64,000 bases of DNA from Pegoplata infirma (Eukaryota; Arthropoda; Insecta; Diptera; Anthomyiidae), in NCBI GenBank assembly GCA_963921195.1, contig OY992540.1, positions 9,661,266-9,725,265 of the forward strand. Reading direction: 5' to 3'. The notes beneath the pieces are model-generated. The model saw nothing but the letters and a program-made list of their open reading frames with translations, did not search any database and was not told where the DNA came from. Position numbers and translations under genes: made by a program. Shown here one piece after another: positions 32,123 to 41,036 of this stretch. Position 1 is the first letter of the stretch. Every line of letters begins with the position of its first letter.

Positions 32123-33526
32123 ATGGACACAAATGATACCGATTTAGTTCGAGGCTCTGCCTCACCGACTGGTGCTGGTCCTAGCACTGGTCTTAGGGTT
32201 GCGACCTTGAAGTCCGGCCTTGATTCTGGTAGGGGTGCTCAGCCTAATATTGGTGGTAAAAAGAAAAAGAAACTTAAGCCATCAAAGGTCAGGCACAACC
32301 AGAGAAGGCTTTGTTTGAAAATAATTAACAGACTAAGCCAACTCGATGGAACGAAGCTCTCCGAACGTGAGAAGGCGTCGCTATCATGGGCGAAAGGAGT
32401 CATTGAAGAACAGGACAAACTTTCGGCAATGCGCGCATCTGACAAACAGAGCGCTGTTTCGGCCTCGTCATCGAAGTCTGGTAAAAGGTTGCGCTCGCCC
32501 GACGAGAAACCTTTAGCTAAAAGATCTAAGGTGACCGGCAACGTCTGGACTCAGTCTTTTAGTGAAGTGGTGAAAGGTAACTTCGTTAGGGCTGTGATAA
32601 ACAGGCAAAATGGGGATTGTAGTATTCCAAGGGACAAGTGGAGTTTAGTTGAAACTAAACTAAATGAAATCTACTATAGGCTTCTTGAGAGTATGCCTGA
32701 TTTTCTCCCTACTACTGTCAACGCAGGTTGGTATCAGGGGCGAGTAAAACTCGTTGCTTTTGGAAACGAAAGATCCGCAGCCGTGTTTAAGGTTGCCATT
32801 AGCCAAGTGGGAGAGTTATGGCCTGGAGCCAGACTGGACGTTGTGGAAAAACATGATATCCCCTCGCAACCCAGAGCTCATGCATGGATCCCAATGGCTA
32901 CAAGTGACACTGCGGTGATTCTAAAGATGATAAAAGTCTGCAATCCTGACCTTCCAACTCAGAATTGGCAAATTGCCAGATTGGGTGAGATGGAGGGCGC
33001 TCGTCGTCAAGCAGTGGTCTTGGTTAATGAGGAATCGCTTCCGCTTTTAGCCAGGACTGACGGCATTATTAGATTTGGCTTTTTTCATATAAGAGTCAAT
33101 GTCTACAAGGGCGACCAGAAGCCTATTTTGGAAGCAGACAAGCCAGTGGCAGAGTCGGCTGGGGAGGAGAATCTGGAAAAGGTTGATATTCAGCTGACCG
33201 ATTCTAGGCTGATGGGAGATGCATCTGGCATTTTCGAAACCGAATCTGGCAACGAATGCGACCTCTGTGATGGCACGGAGGATAAAGCTGATGCCACTAT
33301 GGGTGACATTCAGGACGAGGCCCATGCAGTGAGGAATTCGGAGAGTTCTGTTGCCTCCGATTCAGAACAGATGGGACACATATCTGGCTTATTCGAAACC
33401 GAATCTGGGGACGAATGCGACCTCTATGATAACACGGAGGATGAAGCCAATAACACGGTGGTGGAAAGGATGGTGGAAAAAAAGCAAGATGTTGCGGTTC
33501 CTACAAATAAACCTCCATCACTGTAA
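32123..33526 (+). CDS. Retrotransposon ORF1 (DUF4780-like nucleic-acid-binding protein), 467 aa
   Basis: This is the first ORF of the LOA-like element; it probably coats the transcript and helps form the ribonucleoprotein. A lysine-rich stretch near residues 45-62 (KKKKKLKPSKVRHNQRR) is followed by a helical region, a second basic patch near 118-135, and a globular domain about 180-330 (WSLVETKLNEIYYRLL, AGWYQGRVKLVAFG, HAWIPM) like DUF4780, a family I know from insect LOA-type ORF1s. No CCHC knuckles are seen. The acidic C-terminus contains a duplicated motif, FETESG(N/D)ECDL, near residues 366-382 and 419-435. It overlaps ORF2 by 38 bases. Confidence 0.85.
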   Translation: MDTNDTDLVRGSASPTGAGPSTGLRVATLKSGLDSGRGAQPNIGGKKKKKLKPSKVRHNQRRLCLKIINRLSQLDGTKLSEREKASLSWAKGVIEEQDKLSAMRASDKQSAVSASSSKSGKRLRSPDEKPLAKRSKVTGNVWTQSFSEVVKGNFVRAVINRQNGDCSIPRDKWSLVETKLNEIYYRLLESMPDFLPTTVNAGWYQGRVKLVAFGNERSAAVFKVAISQVGELWPGARLDVVEKHDIPSQPRAHAWIPMATSDTAVILKMIKVCNPDLPTQNWQIARLGEMEGARRQAVVLVNEESLPLLARTDGIIRFGFFHIRVNVYKGDQKPILEADKPVAESAGEENLEKVDIQLTDSRLMGDASGIFETESGNECDLCDGTEDKADATMGDIQDEAHAVRNSESSVASDSEQMGHISGLFETESGDECDLYDNTEDEANNTVVERMVEKKQDVAVPTNKPPSL

Positions 33527-36500
33527 GGCAGCCTCAGCTGCACTATTGCTGCGCCTGACGACAGGAGCAGTTGACTTGGTTTTTATCCAAGAGCCCTGGG
33601 TGCGGGGTGGCAGGGTTTGCGGATTGAAGACCCCTGGGTTTAAGTTGATGGTTGCCAAAGGTGAGGGCTCACCAAGAGCCTGCATCTTGGCGAAAAATGG
33701 CTTAAATATATTATTTTTATCAACTTTTAGTGATATGGATGTTACAGCGGCTAGCTTAGAGCTTCATGGGAAATCTATTTGGCTCGCCTCTGCGTATTTT
33801 CCTAATCCGGGGCCAATACCCCCGGAGAAGGTTGGCGGTCTGATTCGGGAGTCTGAATCTAGGGGACACCAGTTACTAGTGTGCTGTGATGCTAATGCAC
33901 ATCATTCGATATGGGGTAGTACAGACACAAATGATAGAGGCGAATCACTTTTGGAGTTTTTGTTAAGCACTAACCTGTATATTTGTAACAAGGGTAGTGA
34001 ACCAACTTTCGTTACAAGTACGCGGCAAGAGGTTCTTGACGTAACACTTGTATCAGATACATTGTCTGATAGAATTGATGACTGGAGAGTTTTGGAAGAG
34101 CATTCTTTCTCAGATCATCGGTACATTGAGTTTTTACTCAGGGAGCGTGCCCCGGTTGAGACAGTCTCTAGAAATCTGAGAAGAACAAACTGGGTGAAAT
34201 ATAGGGAGACTTTTTCTTTGCTTTTGGATGAAGTACCCCTATCTGAACCGCATAGTTTAGCGGAAATTGACTGTCTGGTTGACCATATAACAAATGTTTG
34301 TAATAGGTGCCTGGATGCGTCTTGCCCTTCTGCAAAGCCTAGAGGGAAAAAAAAGCCACCTTGGTGGTCAAATGAGTTGCAGACGAGCAGAGATTCCTGC
34401 AGAAAGCTCTTTAATAAGGCTAAATTTTCAAGAGCGGACGAGGACTGGTCTGCATACAGGCTGCAACTTAAGAGTTATAAAAAGATGATCAGAAATGCCA
34501 AATGTGATTCTTGGAAAAACTTCTGTGGAAACATAGAAGACGTTTCTGAGGCATCCAGGCTGCGCAAGGTTCTGGCTTCTTCTCCTTGCACCCTAGGATA
34601 CCTGAAAGATCCTAATGGGGTGTGGTCTTCCTCCAGTGGAGAGTCGCTGGATCTCCTTTTAAACACGCATTTTCCGGGCAATTCCATGACGCCGTTTCAA
34701 GCTTTGGAACGTTCTGACGCCCAAGCATCCGAAATTGCTTCGGAAATAATAAATATGCCAACATTAATCTGGGCGATAAAAAGCTTCAGGCCCTATAAAT
34801 CTCCGGGACCTGATGGTATAATCCCGGCTGAGTTGCAGCAAGTGTTGGACTATATAGCCCCGTTGCTGTATAATCTATACACAGCATGCATCAACTGGTC
34901 GTATATTCCTTTAAAATGGAGGGATACCAGAGTCGTATTTATCCCGAAGGCTGGGAAAAGTTCCCACACAGCTCCGAAGGATTTCAGACCAATTAGTCTG
35001 TCTTCTTTTTTGTTAAAGACAATGGAACGAATGATAGACTCATATTTGCGTAGAGTGATTGACCCGAGGTTGCTTTCGACAAGGCAACATGCATACAGCA
35101 AGGGACGATCAACGGAAACAGCTCTTCATGAGCTCGTTGGTACCATCGAGAGATCGCTTTCGGTAAAGGAGTACACTATGGTGGCCTTTCTTGATATTGA
35201 GGGGGCTTTTAATAATGTCATTCCAGAATCGATAATATTGGCATTGTCTGGTCTGGGAGTAAAGCGTGAAATCGTTTTAATGGTGGAAAACCTACTTGCC
35301 AATAGACGTATAACGTCTGAATTGGGAGCGTCCGTCATATCTCGATTTGTCAATAGGGGCACACCACAAGGAGGTGTTCTTTCGCCGCTTCTTTGGAACC
35401 TGGCACTGAATTCAATGCTACTATCTCTAGAAGCACGTGGTTGTCATGTTATCGCATATGCTGACGATGTCGCGATAGCGGTAAAGGGGAAGCATCTGCC
35501 AACATTGCGGGACATTCTTCAGGGTTCTCTGAAAGATCTGTCTCAATGGGCAAGAGACTGTGGCCTAGGAGTTAATCCTAGTAAAACAGAGCTTGTTTTA
35601 TTTACAAGGAAAAATAAGATTCCTGCTTTTGATCCTATTTCTCTGGACGGTACTGAAATCACCTTCTCAGATGGAGCCAAGTATCTTGGAGTATTTCTAG
35701 ATAGGAAGCTGAATTTCAGGCGTAATATTGAGGAACGGGTGAGAAAAGCAACGATTGCTTTGTATTCCTGTAAAAGGGCCATTGGAAAACGATGGGGTTT
35801 TAGCCCTCAAGTCGTTCATTGGATCTATACAGCAGTGGTGCGTCCAATTTTGCTGTATGGAATCATTGTCTGGTGGCCTGCTTTGGAAACAAAAGCGAAC
35901 TTTGTCTTTATCACGAAGGTACAGAGAATGGCGTCAATGTGCATCACTGGTGCTCTTCGTACTACACCTACGGCTGCATTAGAAATCCTCCTTCACCTGA
36001 TACCCTTGGACATATTGGGTAGGCAGTATGCGGCTGCGTCGGCAATTCGACTTAATAGCACGCTGCAATGGAGGAGCAGTGATTGTGGCCATAGCGCAAT
36101 CTTGAAAAAGATAACAATACCACAAAATGTGGACTGTGCTCCCTCTTTGAGCCTCTTTGAGCGCCACTTTACCACTATGATACCATCCAGGGAGTCTTGG
36201 ATGGGGGATACTCCGGGTAGTGGAGCTACCATAAATTTTTACACAGATGGATCGAGGCTGCACGAACAAGTGGGCTTTGGAGTCTATTCGGAAGAGCTTG
36301 GGTTGAGCCTGGCTCGTAGATTGCCAGATCATTGCAGTGTTTACCAGGCAGAGATGCTGGCAATAAAAGAAGTGGCTGACTGGTTGAGCTGCAATGTCTT
36401 GTCTACAACCGCAGTCAACATCTATACTGACAGTCAAGCCGCGGTCAAGTCCCTGGATTCAATGTTTCTGAAAACAAGATCTGCCCTTAACTGCCGCACG

Positions 36501-37082
36501 TCTTTAAATGAGATGGCCAAGCAGTTTAACATACGACTCATATGGGTCCCAGGGCACAGAGACATTCCAGGGAATTGCAAAGCCGATGAGCTTGCAAGAC
36601 TAGGAACTACCTTACAGGTTCCAACAGAATTGGAATGTGTTGGTACGCCTCTAGAAACTTGCAAGCAAAACCTACGGCTTTGTTCTGCGACGGAGACTAA
36701 TCAAAGATGGGCAAATGGATGGACGTGTGAGACAACACGACTGATTTGGCCTTCTCTTAATCAGGGGCGCACAAGTGAGCTGATATCGCTTCCAAGAGGA
36801 GAGATTTCAACGGTGGTTTCTATAATTACCGGACACTGTCTTATAGGGAAGCACGCAGAGCGGTTAAATGTGCCGTCGAATGACTTTTGCCGAAGTTGCG
36901 TGGATGAAGAGGAGTTGGAAACTATCGAACACTTTATTTGCCATTGCCCGGCACTTTCTGGTCAGCGACTTGCTTCACTGGGATCTAGGGAGCTGTACGA
37001 TCTTTCAGATTTGTCGGATGTCAAAATTCAACATCTAAGGAGTTTCATAAGAAGCTCAAACTGGTTTAACGACAGGGACTAG
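33489..37082 (+). CDS. Retrotransposon ORF2: endonuclease, reverse transcriptase, RNase H (1197 aa)
   Basis: The start chosen is ATG 33489 (MLRFLQINLHHCKAAS), where the endonuclease fold begins; the frame is open back to 33351, but those codons shadow ORF1. Endonuclease residues 1-215: Asn8, Glu35, CDANAHH (Asp134, Asn136), LDVTLVSD, SDH (His210). RT roughly 400-760: FRPISL, FLDIEGAFNNV, GTPQGGVLSPLLW, YADD (Asp659/660), KYLGVFLD. RNase H about 915-1040 with Asp920, Glu955, Asp981, Asp1033, all present. A C-terminal Cys/His cluster follows (CRSC...HFICHC). It nicks target DNA and copies its RNA by target-primed reverse transcription. All catalytic motifs are intact. Confidence 0.95.
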   Translation: MLRFLQINLHHCKAASAALLLRLTTGAVDLVFIQEPWVRGGRVCGLKTPGFKLMVAKGEGSPRACILAKNGLNILFLSTFSDMDVTAASLELHGKSIWLASAYFPNPGPIPPEKVGGLIRESESRGHQLLVCCDANAHHSIWGSTDTNDRGESLLEFLLSTNLYICNKGSEPTFVTSTRQEVLDVTLVSDTLSDRIDDWRVLEEHSFSDHRYIEFLLRERAPVETVSRNLRRTNWVKYRETFSLLLDEVPLSEPHSLAEIDCLVDHITNVCNRCLDASCPSAKPRGKKKPPWWSNELQTSRDSCRKLFNKAKFSRADEDWSAYRLQLKSYKKMIRNAKCDSWKNFCGNIEDVSEASRLRKVLASSPCTLGYLKDPNGVWSSSSGESLDLLLNTHFPGNSMTPFQALERSDAQASEIASEIINMPTLIWAIKSFRPYKSPGPDGIIPAELQQVLDYIAPLLYNLYTACINWSYIPLKWRDTRVVFIPKAGKSSHTAPKDFRPISLSSFLLKTMERMIDSYLRRVIDPRLLSTRQHAYSKGRSTETALHELVGTIERSLSVKEYTMVAFLDIEGAFNNVIPESIILALSGLGVKREIVLMVENLLANRRITSELGASVISRFVNRGTPQGGVLSPLLWNLALNSMLLSLEARGCHVIAYADDVAIAVKGKHLPTLRDILQGSLKDLSQWARDCGLGVNPSKTELVLFTRKNKIPAFDPISLDGTEITFSDGAKYLGVFLDRKLNFRRNIEERVRKATIALYSCKRAIGKRWGFSPQVVHWIYTAVVRPILLYGIIVWWPALETKANFVFITKVQRMASMCITGALRTTPTAALEILLHLIPLDILGRQYAAASAIRLNSTLQWRSSDCGHSAILKKITIPQNVDCAPSLSLFERHFTTMIPSRESWMGDTPGSGATINFYTDGSRLHEQVGFGVYSEELGLSLARRLPDHCSVYQAEMLAIKEVADWLSCNVLSTTAVNIYTDSQAAVKSLDSMFLKTRSALNCRTSLNEMAKQFNIRLIWVPGHRDIPGNCKADELARLGTTLQVPTELECVGTPLETCKQNLRLCSATETNQRWANGWTCETTRLIWPSLNQGRTSELISLPRGEISTVVSIITGHCLIGKHAERLNVPSNDFCRSCVDEEELETIEHFICHCPALSGQRLASLGSRELYDLSDLSDVKIQHLRSFIRSSNWFNDRD

Positions 37083-37861
37083 TAGGGAAACCTATTACGA
37101 TCCCGTGGTATCACAATGGACCTCAGAGTCTACGTGTGTTGACGTAAAACGTCAGCAGCCACTTACAACCTAACCTAACCTAACCTATGACCGACTCACA
37201 ATATTTTTTTAGTCCAAACATTTTCTTTGAACACACCTACCCTCTATCTTTAACTGTTAAGGCGGTCCCCATACAATTTTTTTTATTTTTTGTAAATTTG
37301 TTTTATTTAATAAGCTTCTACCGGTCCAATGGTGCGTCCGAGAGGGGTCATTAGTGAGACCGATCCCCATTTATTTTTACCCTACAAAATTTTTTTAAAA
37401 CATACCTACGTCCTATCTCCACTCCCTAAGTAGGCTTCCATTCAAAATTACATTTTTATAAAATTTGCTCCAACTGTTATTTGTATGGGAGCCTACTTAG
37501 GAAGTGGAGATAGGGCGTGGGTATGTTTAAAAAAAGTATAAGGGAAAAATAAATGGAGGTCGTTTCACTAATGGCCCCTCTCGGATCCACCATTGGACCG
37601 GTAGAAGCTGATTAAATAAAACACATTTACAAAAAATAAAAAAAATTATATGAGAATTGAGAAAATGTTTGGACTCAAAAAATATTGTGGGTCTTTCATA
37701 CATTTTGTTGCTCTAAGGGCACTATTAGGGCAGTTAGAGCTGTTGGAGCAAATTTTAAAAAAATGTCGTTTTGTGTGGGAGCCCCCTTAGAAATTGGAGA
37801 TAGGGTATTAGTTTGTTCCAAAGAAATGTTTAGACGTAAAAATTAATGGGAATCGGTCTTA

Positions 37862-38860
37862 CACTCAGAAAATTATTGCAGTTACTACATGACGGTTGTT
37901 TGTGTAGTAAGTAGTAGCTGTTGTTTTTAACTACAATTTCGGTCGTTTTTGTGTGAAAAAATCTCAAACAACTTTTTTTTGTAGTAGTTTCAAAAAATAA
38001 ATACAAAAAATATACTACACTGTAGTAATAGTTGATTTATGTAGTTGTTTTTAGTTTTTTTCTAAAAACTCGTTTTTTTCTAGAAATTTTTTCTTATACC
38101 AAATAAATAATATCTAAATAAATTAAATTACAATTTATTAAATTTAATTATAACAAAAAATATGTTTTTGGAAAAATATTCTTGAGCGAAAGAAAATAAG
38201 TGGATAAAATAGAGAAAACAAGTGTGTATAATATAGCGCTCACATAAGCGTGTGTAAAAACCAATCGGAAAAAAACAAAATACAATGTATGCAGTGTCTT
38301 GTTTTCTTATGAGCGTGCCATCTTTCTTTTCTTTGTATACACAACAGAACAGGTACATACTTTTTTCAAACATTGCAAATTAATTCTTTTTTTTTATAAA
38401 TCAATTTTGCCAAAGCATTTCGTTTTTTTTTATTCCAGACAAATTTTGATCAGTAGCGGTGGAAATTTGAGGTAAATACAATTAATTTATTTTGTTTAAC
38501 ATTTTATTAATATAATTTTTTTCTTCTATAATTCCAGATAAATACACCAAAAAATTTTAATTTCATGTCGAAATTCTATACAACCAACTGAAATGTATTG
38601 CTTTTTAAATAAATAAAAATCAATCACTTAAACGTTTAAAAAATTTTTTAAATAAAATTTCAGGCAAGTGTAATAAAAACAACTGTATACCGTCTTTTGT
38701 AGTAGTTTTTACTACATTTTGTAGTTGAAAATCAATAGTTAAAAACAACAACATATTCAGTTGTTTTACCGTAATGTGTAGTGGACGCCTTTTCAACAAC
38801 AAAATGTAGTCAAAACAACTGTCTTTTGTAGTAGATTTTACCGACATACTTTTTTGAGTG
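37862..38860. mobile_element. CACTCAGAAAA element, TA duplication
   Basis: Starts CACTCAGAAAATTATTG and ends ACTTTTTTGAGTG, with TA at 37860-37861 and 38861-38862. The uninterrupted host word GGTCTTATAAATGACC in other copies shows the exact site. 999 bases filled with GTAGTAGTTTT/AACAACTACA words. Likely a Tc1/mariner-type MITE. Confidence 0.8.
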
Positions 38861-39395
38861 TATAAATGACCCTTCTTTGACGCACCATTGGAGCAGTAGA
38901 AATGATTTTAAGATTGGAAAATTACAATAAAATTTTTTCAAAAATTTTTAAAAAATAGTAATAATCGTTATACACGATCCTCCTGGGCAAAAAATTTGTA
39001 GAATCGATAGAAGTTTTACACAAAAAAATTTCAAAAAAATCGAAGAGTACAGACATTTTCAAAAATTAGATTTAAATTTTAAAACATAAAAATCGCATAC
39101 TAAAGCGCTTTTAAGAATTTTTTGGGATTTTTTTTTAAAAGTACATAAAAAACAAAAATTTTTAAGAAAAAAAATTGAAATTTGGACCATTATTAAAGAA
39201 GTAATGAGTAAAAGAAATTTGAGTAAAGGAACAAACTACCAATTTTTAAAAATTCGATATCTTTTGAACGGGTCATCAAAATAATCTGAAAATTTACCAC
39301 GAAGGGGTTTTCGAAGGGTACTAAAAACTGTTAACAAATTGGGAAAATCTAAAAAAAAAAATTTCAAAGTGTCCGATTTGACATGGAATGCCCCA

Positions 39396-39788
39396 TATAT
39401 TATTGATCAGTGATCGAGTCTAACACATGCTAGCGATGTCCGTCCTTCCGTCCGTCTAGACTTCCGAAGTTTGGCACGAATATGTCTTATATTCCTAGGC
39501 AGGTTAAGTTCGGAAATGGGCAAAATCGGACCAAGGCGAAAAAAGTTCCCCCTTAGAGAACTAAACCAACCTATGAAAAACTTAATTTTTTTCAGGGTTT
39601 TTGGTACTTTTGCTAAGCAAATGCAACGTTCTTATCTCAGATGAAGTATGAAATTGCAAGGGGAAGGTGCTCCCTAACGTCTCCCACCAACCCCCCTGGA
39701 CGCCCCTGGATTTTTTTTAATATTTTTTTTTACATTTTGTAGGGTATAAAAGATTCGGCACAGCCGACTGTAACACTTTCACTTGTTT
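39396..39788 (+). mobile_element. Right half of a mini-me/DINE-type repeat, duplicated with exon 6
   Basis: Collinear with 27362-27786 (TTATATTCCTAGGCAGGTTA, CTCCCTAACGTCTCCCACCA), ending in the pseudo-hairpin ATTCGGCACAGCCGACTG where the stem is spoiled. No left half is found at the other side of the palindrome (31258). Confidence 0.75.
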
Positions 39789-39833
39789 TATCTAATCTTA
39801 ATTTCTTCTTTTTTATCGTCTTTACTTTTCCAG

Positions 39834-40082
39834 GATCTATGTATCAATTGCGGCAAATGTTATATGACTTGTGCCGATTCTGGTTACCAAGCTATTGAAT
39901 TTGATCCTGTTACACACATACCTCACATTACCGATGATTGTACGGGCTGTACCTTGTGTGTTTCCGTTTGTCCCATTATTGATTGCATTAGTATGGTACC
40001 AAAGACAATACCACATGTTATCAAACGAGGTTTGGGTGAAGAGAAAAGTTTCTATACACATGCTTTAAGTCCAATGCAATAA
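39834..40082 (+). CDS. su(r): su(r) exon 6, distal duplicate copy
   Basis: This is the same length as the exon at 27848-28096, with the same TTTCCAG acceptor and stop. Four differences in 249 bases are all third-position and silent: CAT/CAC, GGT/GGC, TGC/TGT and GTG/GTA. The flanking intron end, 3' UTR and downstream mini-me start are also copied, with small indels. No copy of exons 1-5 lies between, so it is a lone terminal exon. It may be an alternative last exon, a recent non-functional tandem duplicate, or an uncollapsed second haplotype in the assembly; the sequence alone cannot decide. Confidence 0.85.
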   Translation, partial: DLCINCGKCYMTCADSGYQAIEFDPVTHIPHITDDCTGCTLCVSVCPIIDCISMVPKTIPHVIKRGLGEEKSFYTHALSPMQ

Positions 40083-40174
40083 TTTTATCTAAAAATGTCA
40101 CTTTCCGTAAAAAAAAAATAATGCATTTAAGTAGAAAATGTTGTAAGTAATGTAAATTTATAATTTTATGTAAT

Positions 40175-40210
40175 AATAAAAATTGTTTGTTAAAAATCCA
40201 TATTAATAAA
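40175..40210 (+). terminator. Poly(A) signals of the duplicated su(r) terminal exon
   Basis: AATAAA occurs at 40175-40180 and 40205-40210, at spacing from the stop matching the proximal copy, so the duplicate could in principle end its own transcript. Confidence 0.5.
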
Positions 40211-40333
40211 TCATATTTAACAATATTTGTGCGCCGTAATATACTTTATGCATAAACTGAGTTTTTACAAATAATTTAAAAAATAAAACGGGTTTCGATA
40301 TTTGAGTAAAAAAAGGAGTGCATACTTTTAGGC

Positions 40334-40378
40334 CTTTTTTTTATACCCTCCACTTACAATTAGTGATAGTGGGTATAT
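40334..40378 (+). mobile_element. Left end of a mini-me, cut by palindrome insertion
   Basis: TTTTTTATACCCTCCACTTA and AGTGATAGTGGGTATATAT match 28341-28384, then a palindrome begins inside the TA run. Confidence 0.7.
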
Positions 40379-41036
40379 ATATGGGGCATTCCATGTCAAA
40401 TCGGACACTTTGAAAATTTTTTTTTTAGATTTTCCCAATTTGTTTACAGTTTTTAGTACCCTTCGAAAACTTTTTCGTGGTAAATTTTCAGATATTTTTG
40501 ATGACCTGTTCAAAAGATATCGAATTTTTAAAAGTTGGTAGTTTGTTCCTTTACTCAAACTTCTTTTACTCATAACTTCTTCAATAATGGTCCAAATTTA
40601 AATTTTTTTTTTTCAAAATTTTTGTTTTTTTACGTACTTTTTACTTTTTTTAGGGAGTGGAGACAGGGCGTAGGTATGTTTTAAAAAAATGTTGTAGGGT
40701 AAAAATAAATGGGGGTCGGTCTCACTAATGACCCCTCTCGGGCGCACCATTGGACTGGTAGAAGCTGATTTAACAGTTAAAGATAGAGGATAGGTGTGTT
40801 CAGAGAAAATGTTTGGACTAAGAAAATATTGTGGGTCGGTCATACATTTTGTTGCTCTAAGGGCACTATTGGGGCAGGTCGAGCGGTTGGAGCAAATTTA
40901 AAAAAATGTCGTTTTGTGTGGGAGCCCCCTTAGAAATTGGAGATAAGGTATTTGTTTGTTTCAAAGAAATGTTAAGACGTAAAAATTAATGGGGGTCGGT
41001 CTTATAAATGACCCCTCTATGACGCACAGTGGGATA

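Larger units (their letters stand above)
31971..37185 (+). mobile_element. Full-length LOA-like non-LTR retrotransposon
   Basis: Two overlapping intact ORFs (ORF1 32123-33526, ORF2 33489-37082), a 152-base 5' UTR and a 103-base 3' UTR ending in about four CCTAA units. A 13-bp target duplication, TATGACCGACTCA, lies at 31958-31970 and 37186-37198. Removing the element rejoins the host palindrome exactly (compare 25286 onward). An apurinic-type endonuclease, RT with YADD, RNase H and an ORF1 resembling DUF4780 proteins place it in the I/R1/LOA group; LOA is my best guess. Intact ORFs and exact duplications mean a recent insertion. Confidence 0.93.
31258..39396. mobile_element. Long-form GGGGCATTCC palindrome, host of the LOA-like element
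   Basis: The left end TATGGGGCATTTCATGTCAA is at 31258 and the right end GACATGGAATGCCCCATAT at 39381-39396. Removing the retrotransposon (31971-37185) and the CACTCAG element (37862-38860) leaves about 1.9 kb collinear with the copy at 24603. The right flank is mini-me, but the left flank is not, unlike the copy at 24603. Confidence 0.8.

Noticed and set aside
33351..33488. Upstream ATG of retrotransposon ORF2
   Set aside because: The extra 46 codons overlap ORF1 and show no domain; ATG 33489 starts exactly at the endonuclease motif.
37166..37185. Interstitial telomere sequence
   Set aside because: Only about four CCTAA units, exactly at the 3' end of a retrotransposon with a target duplication, so it is the element's tail.
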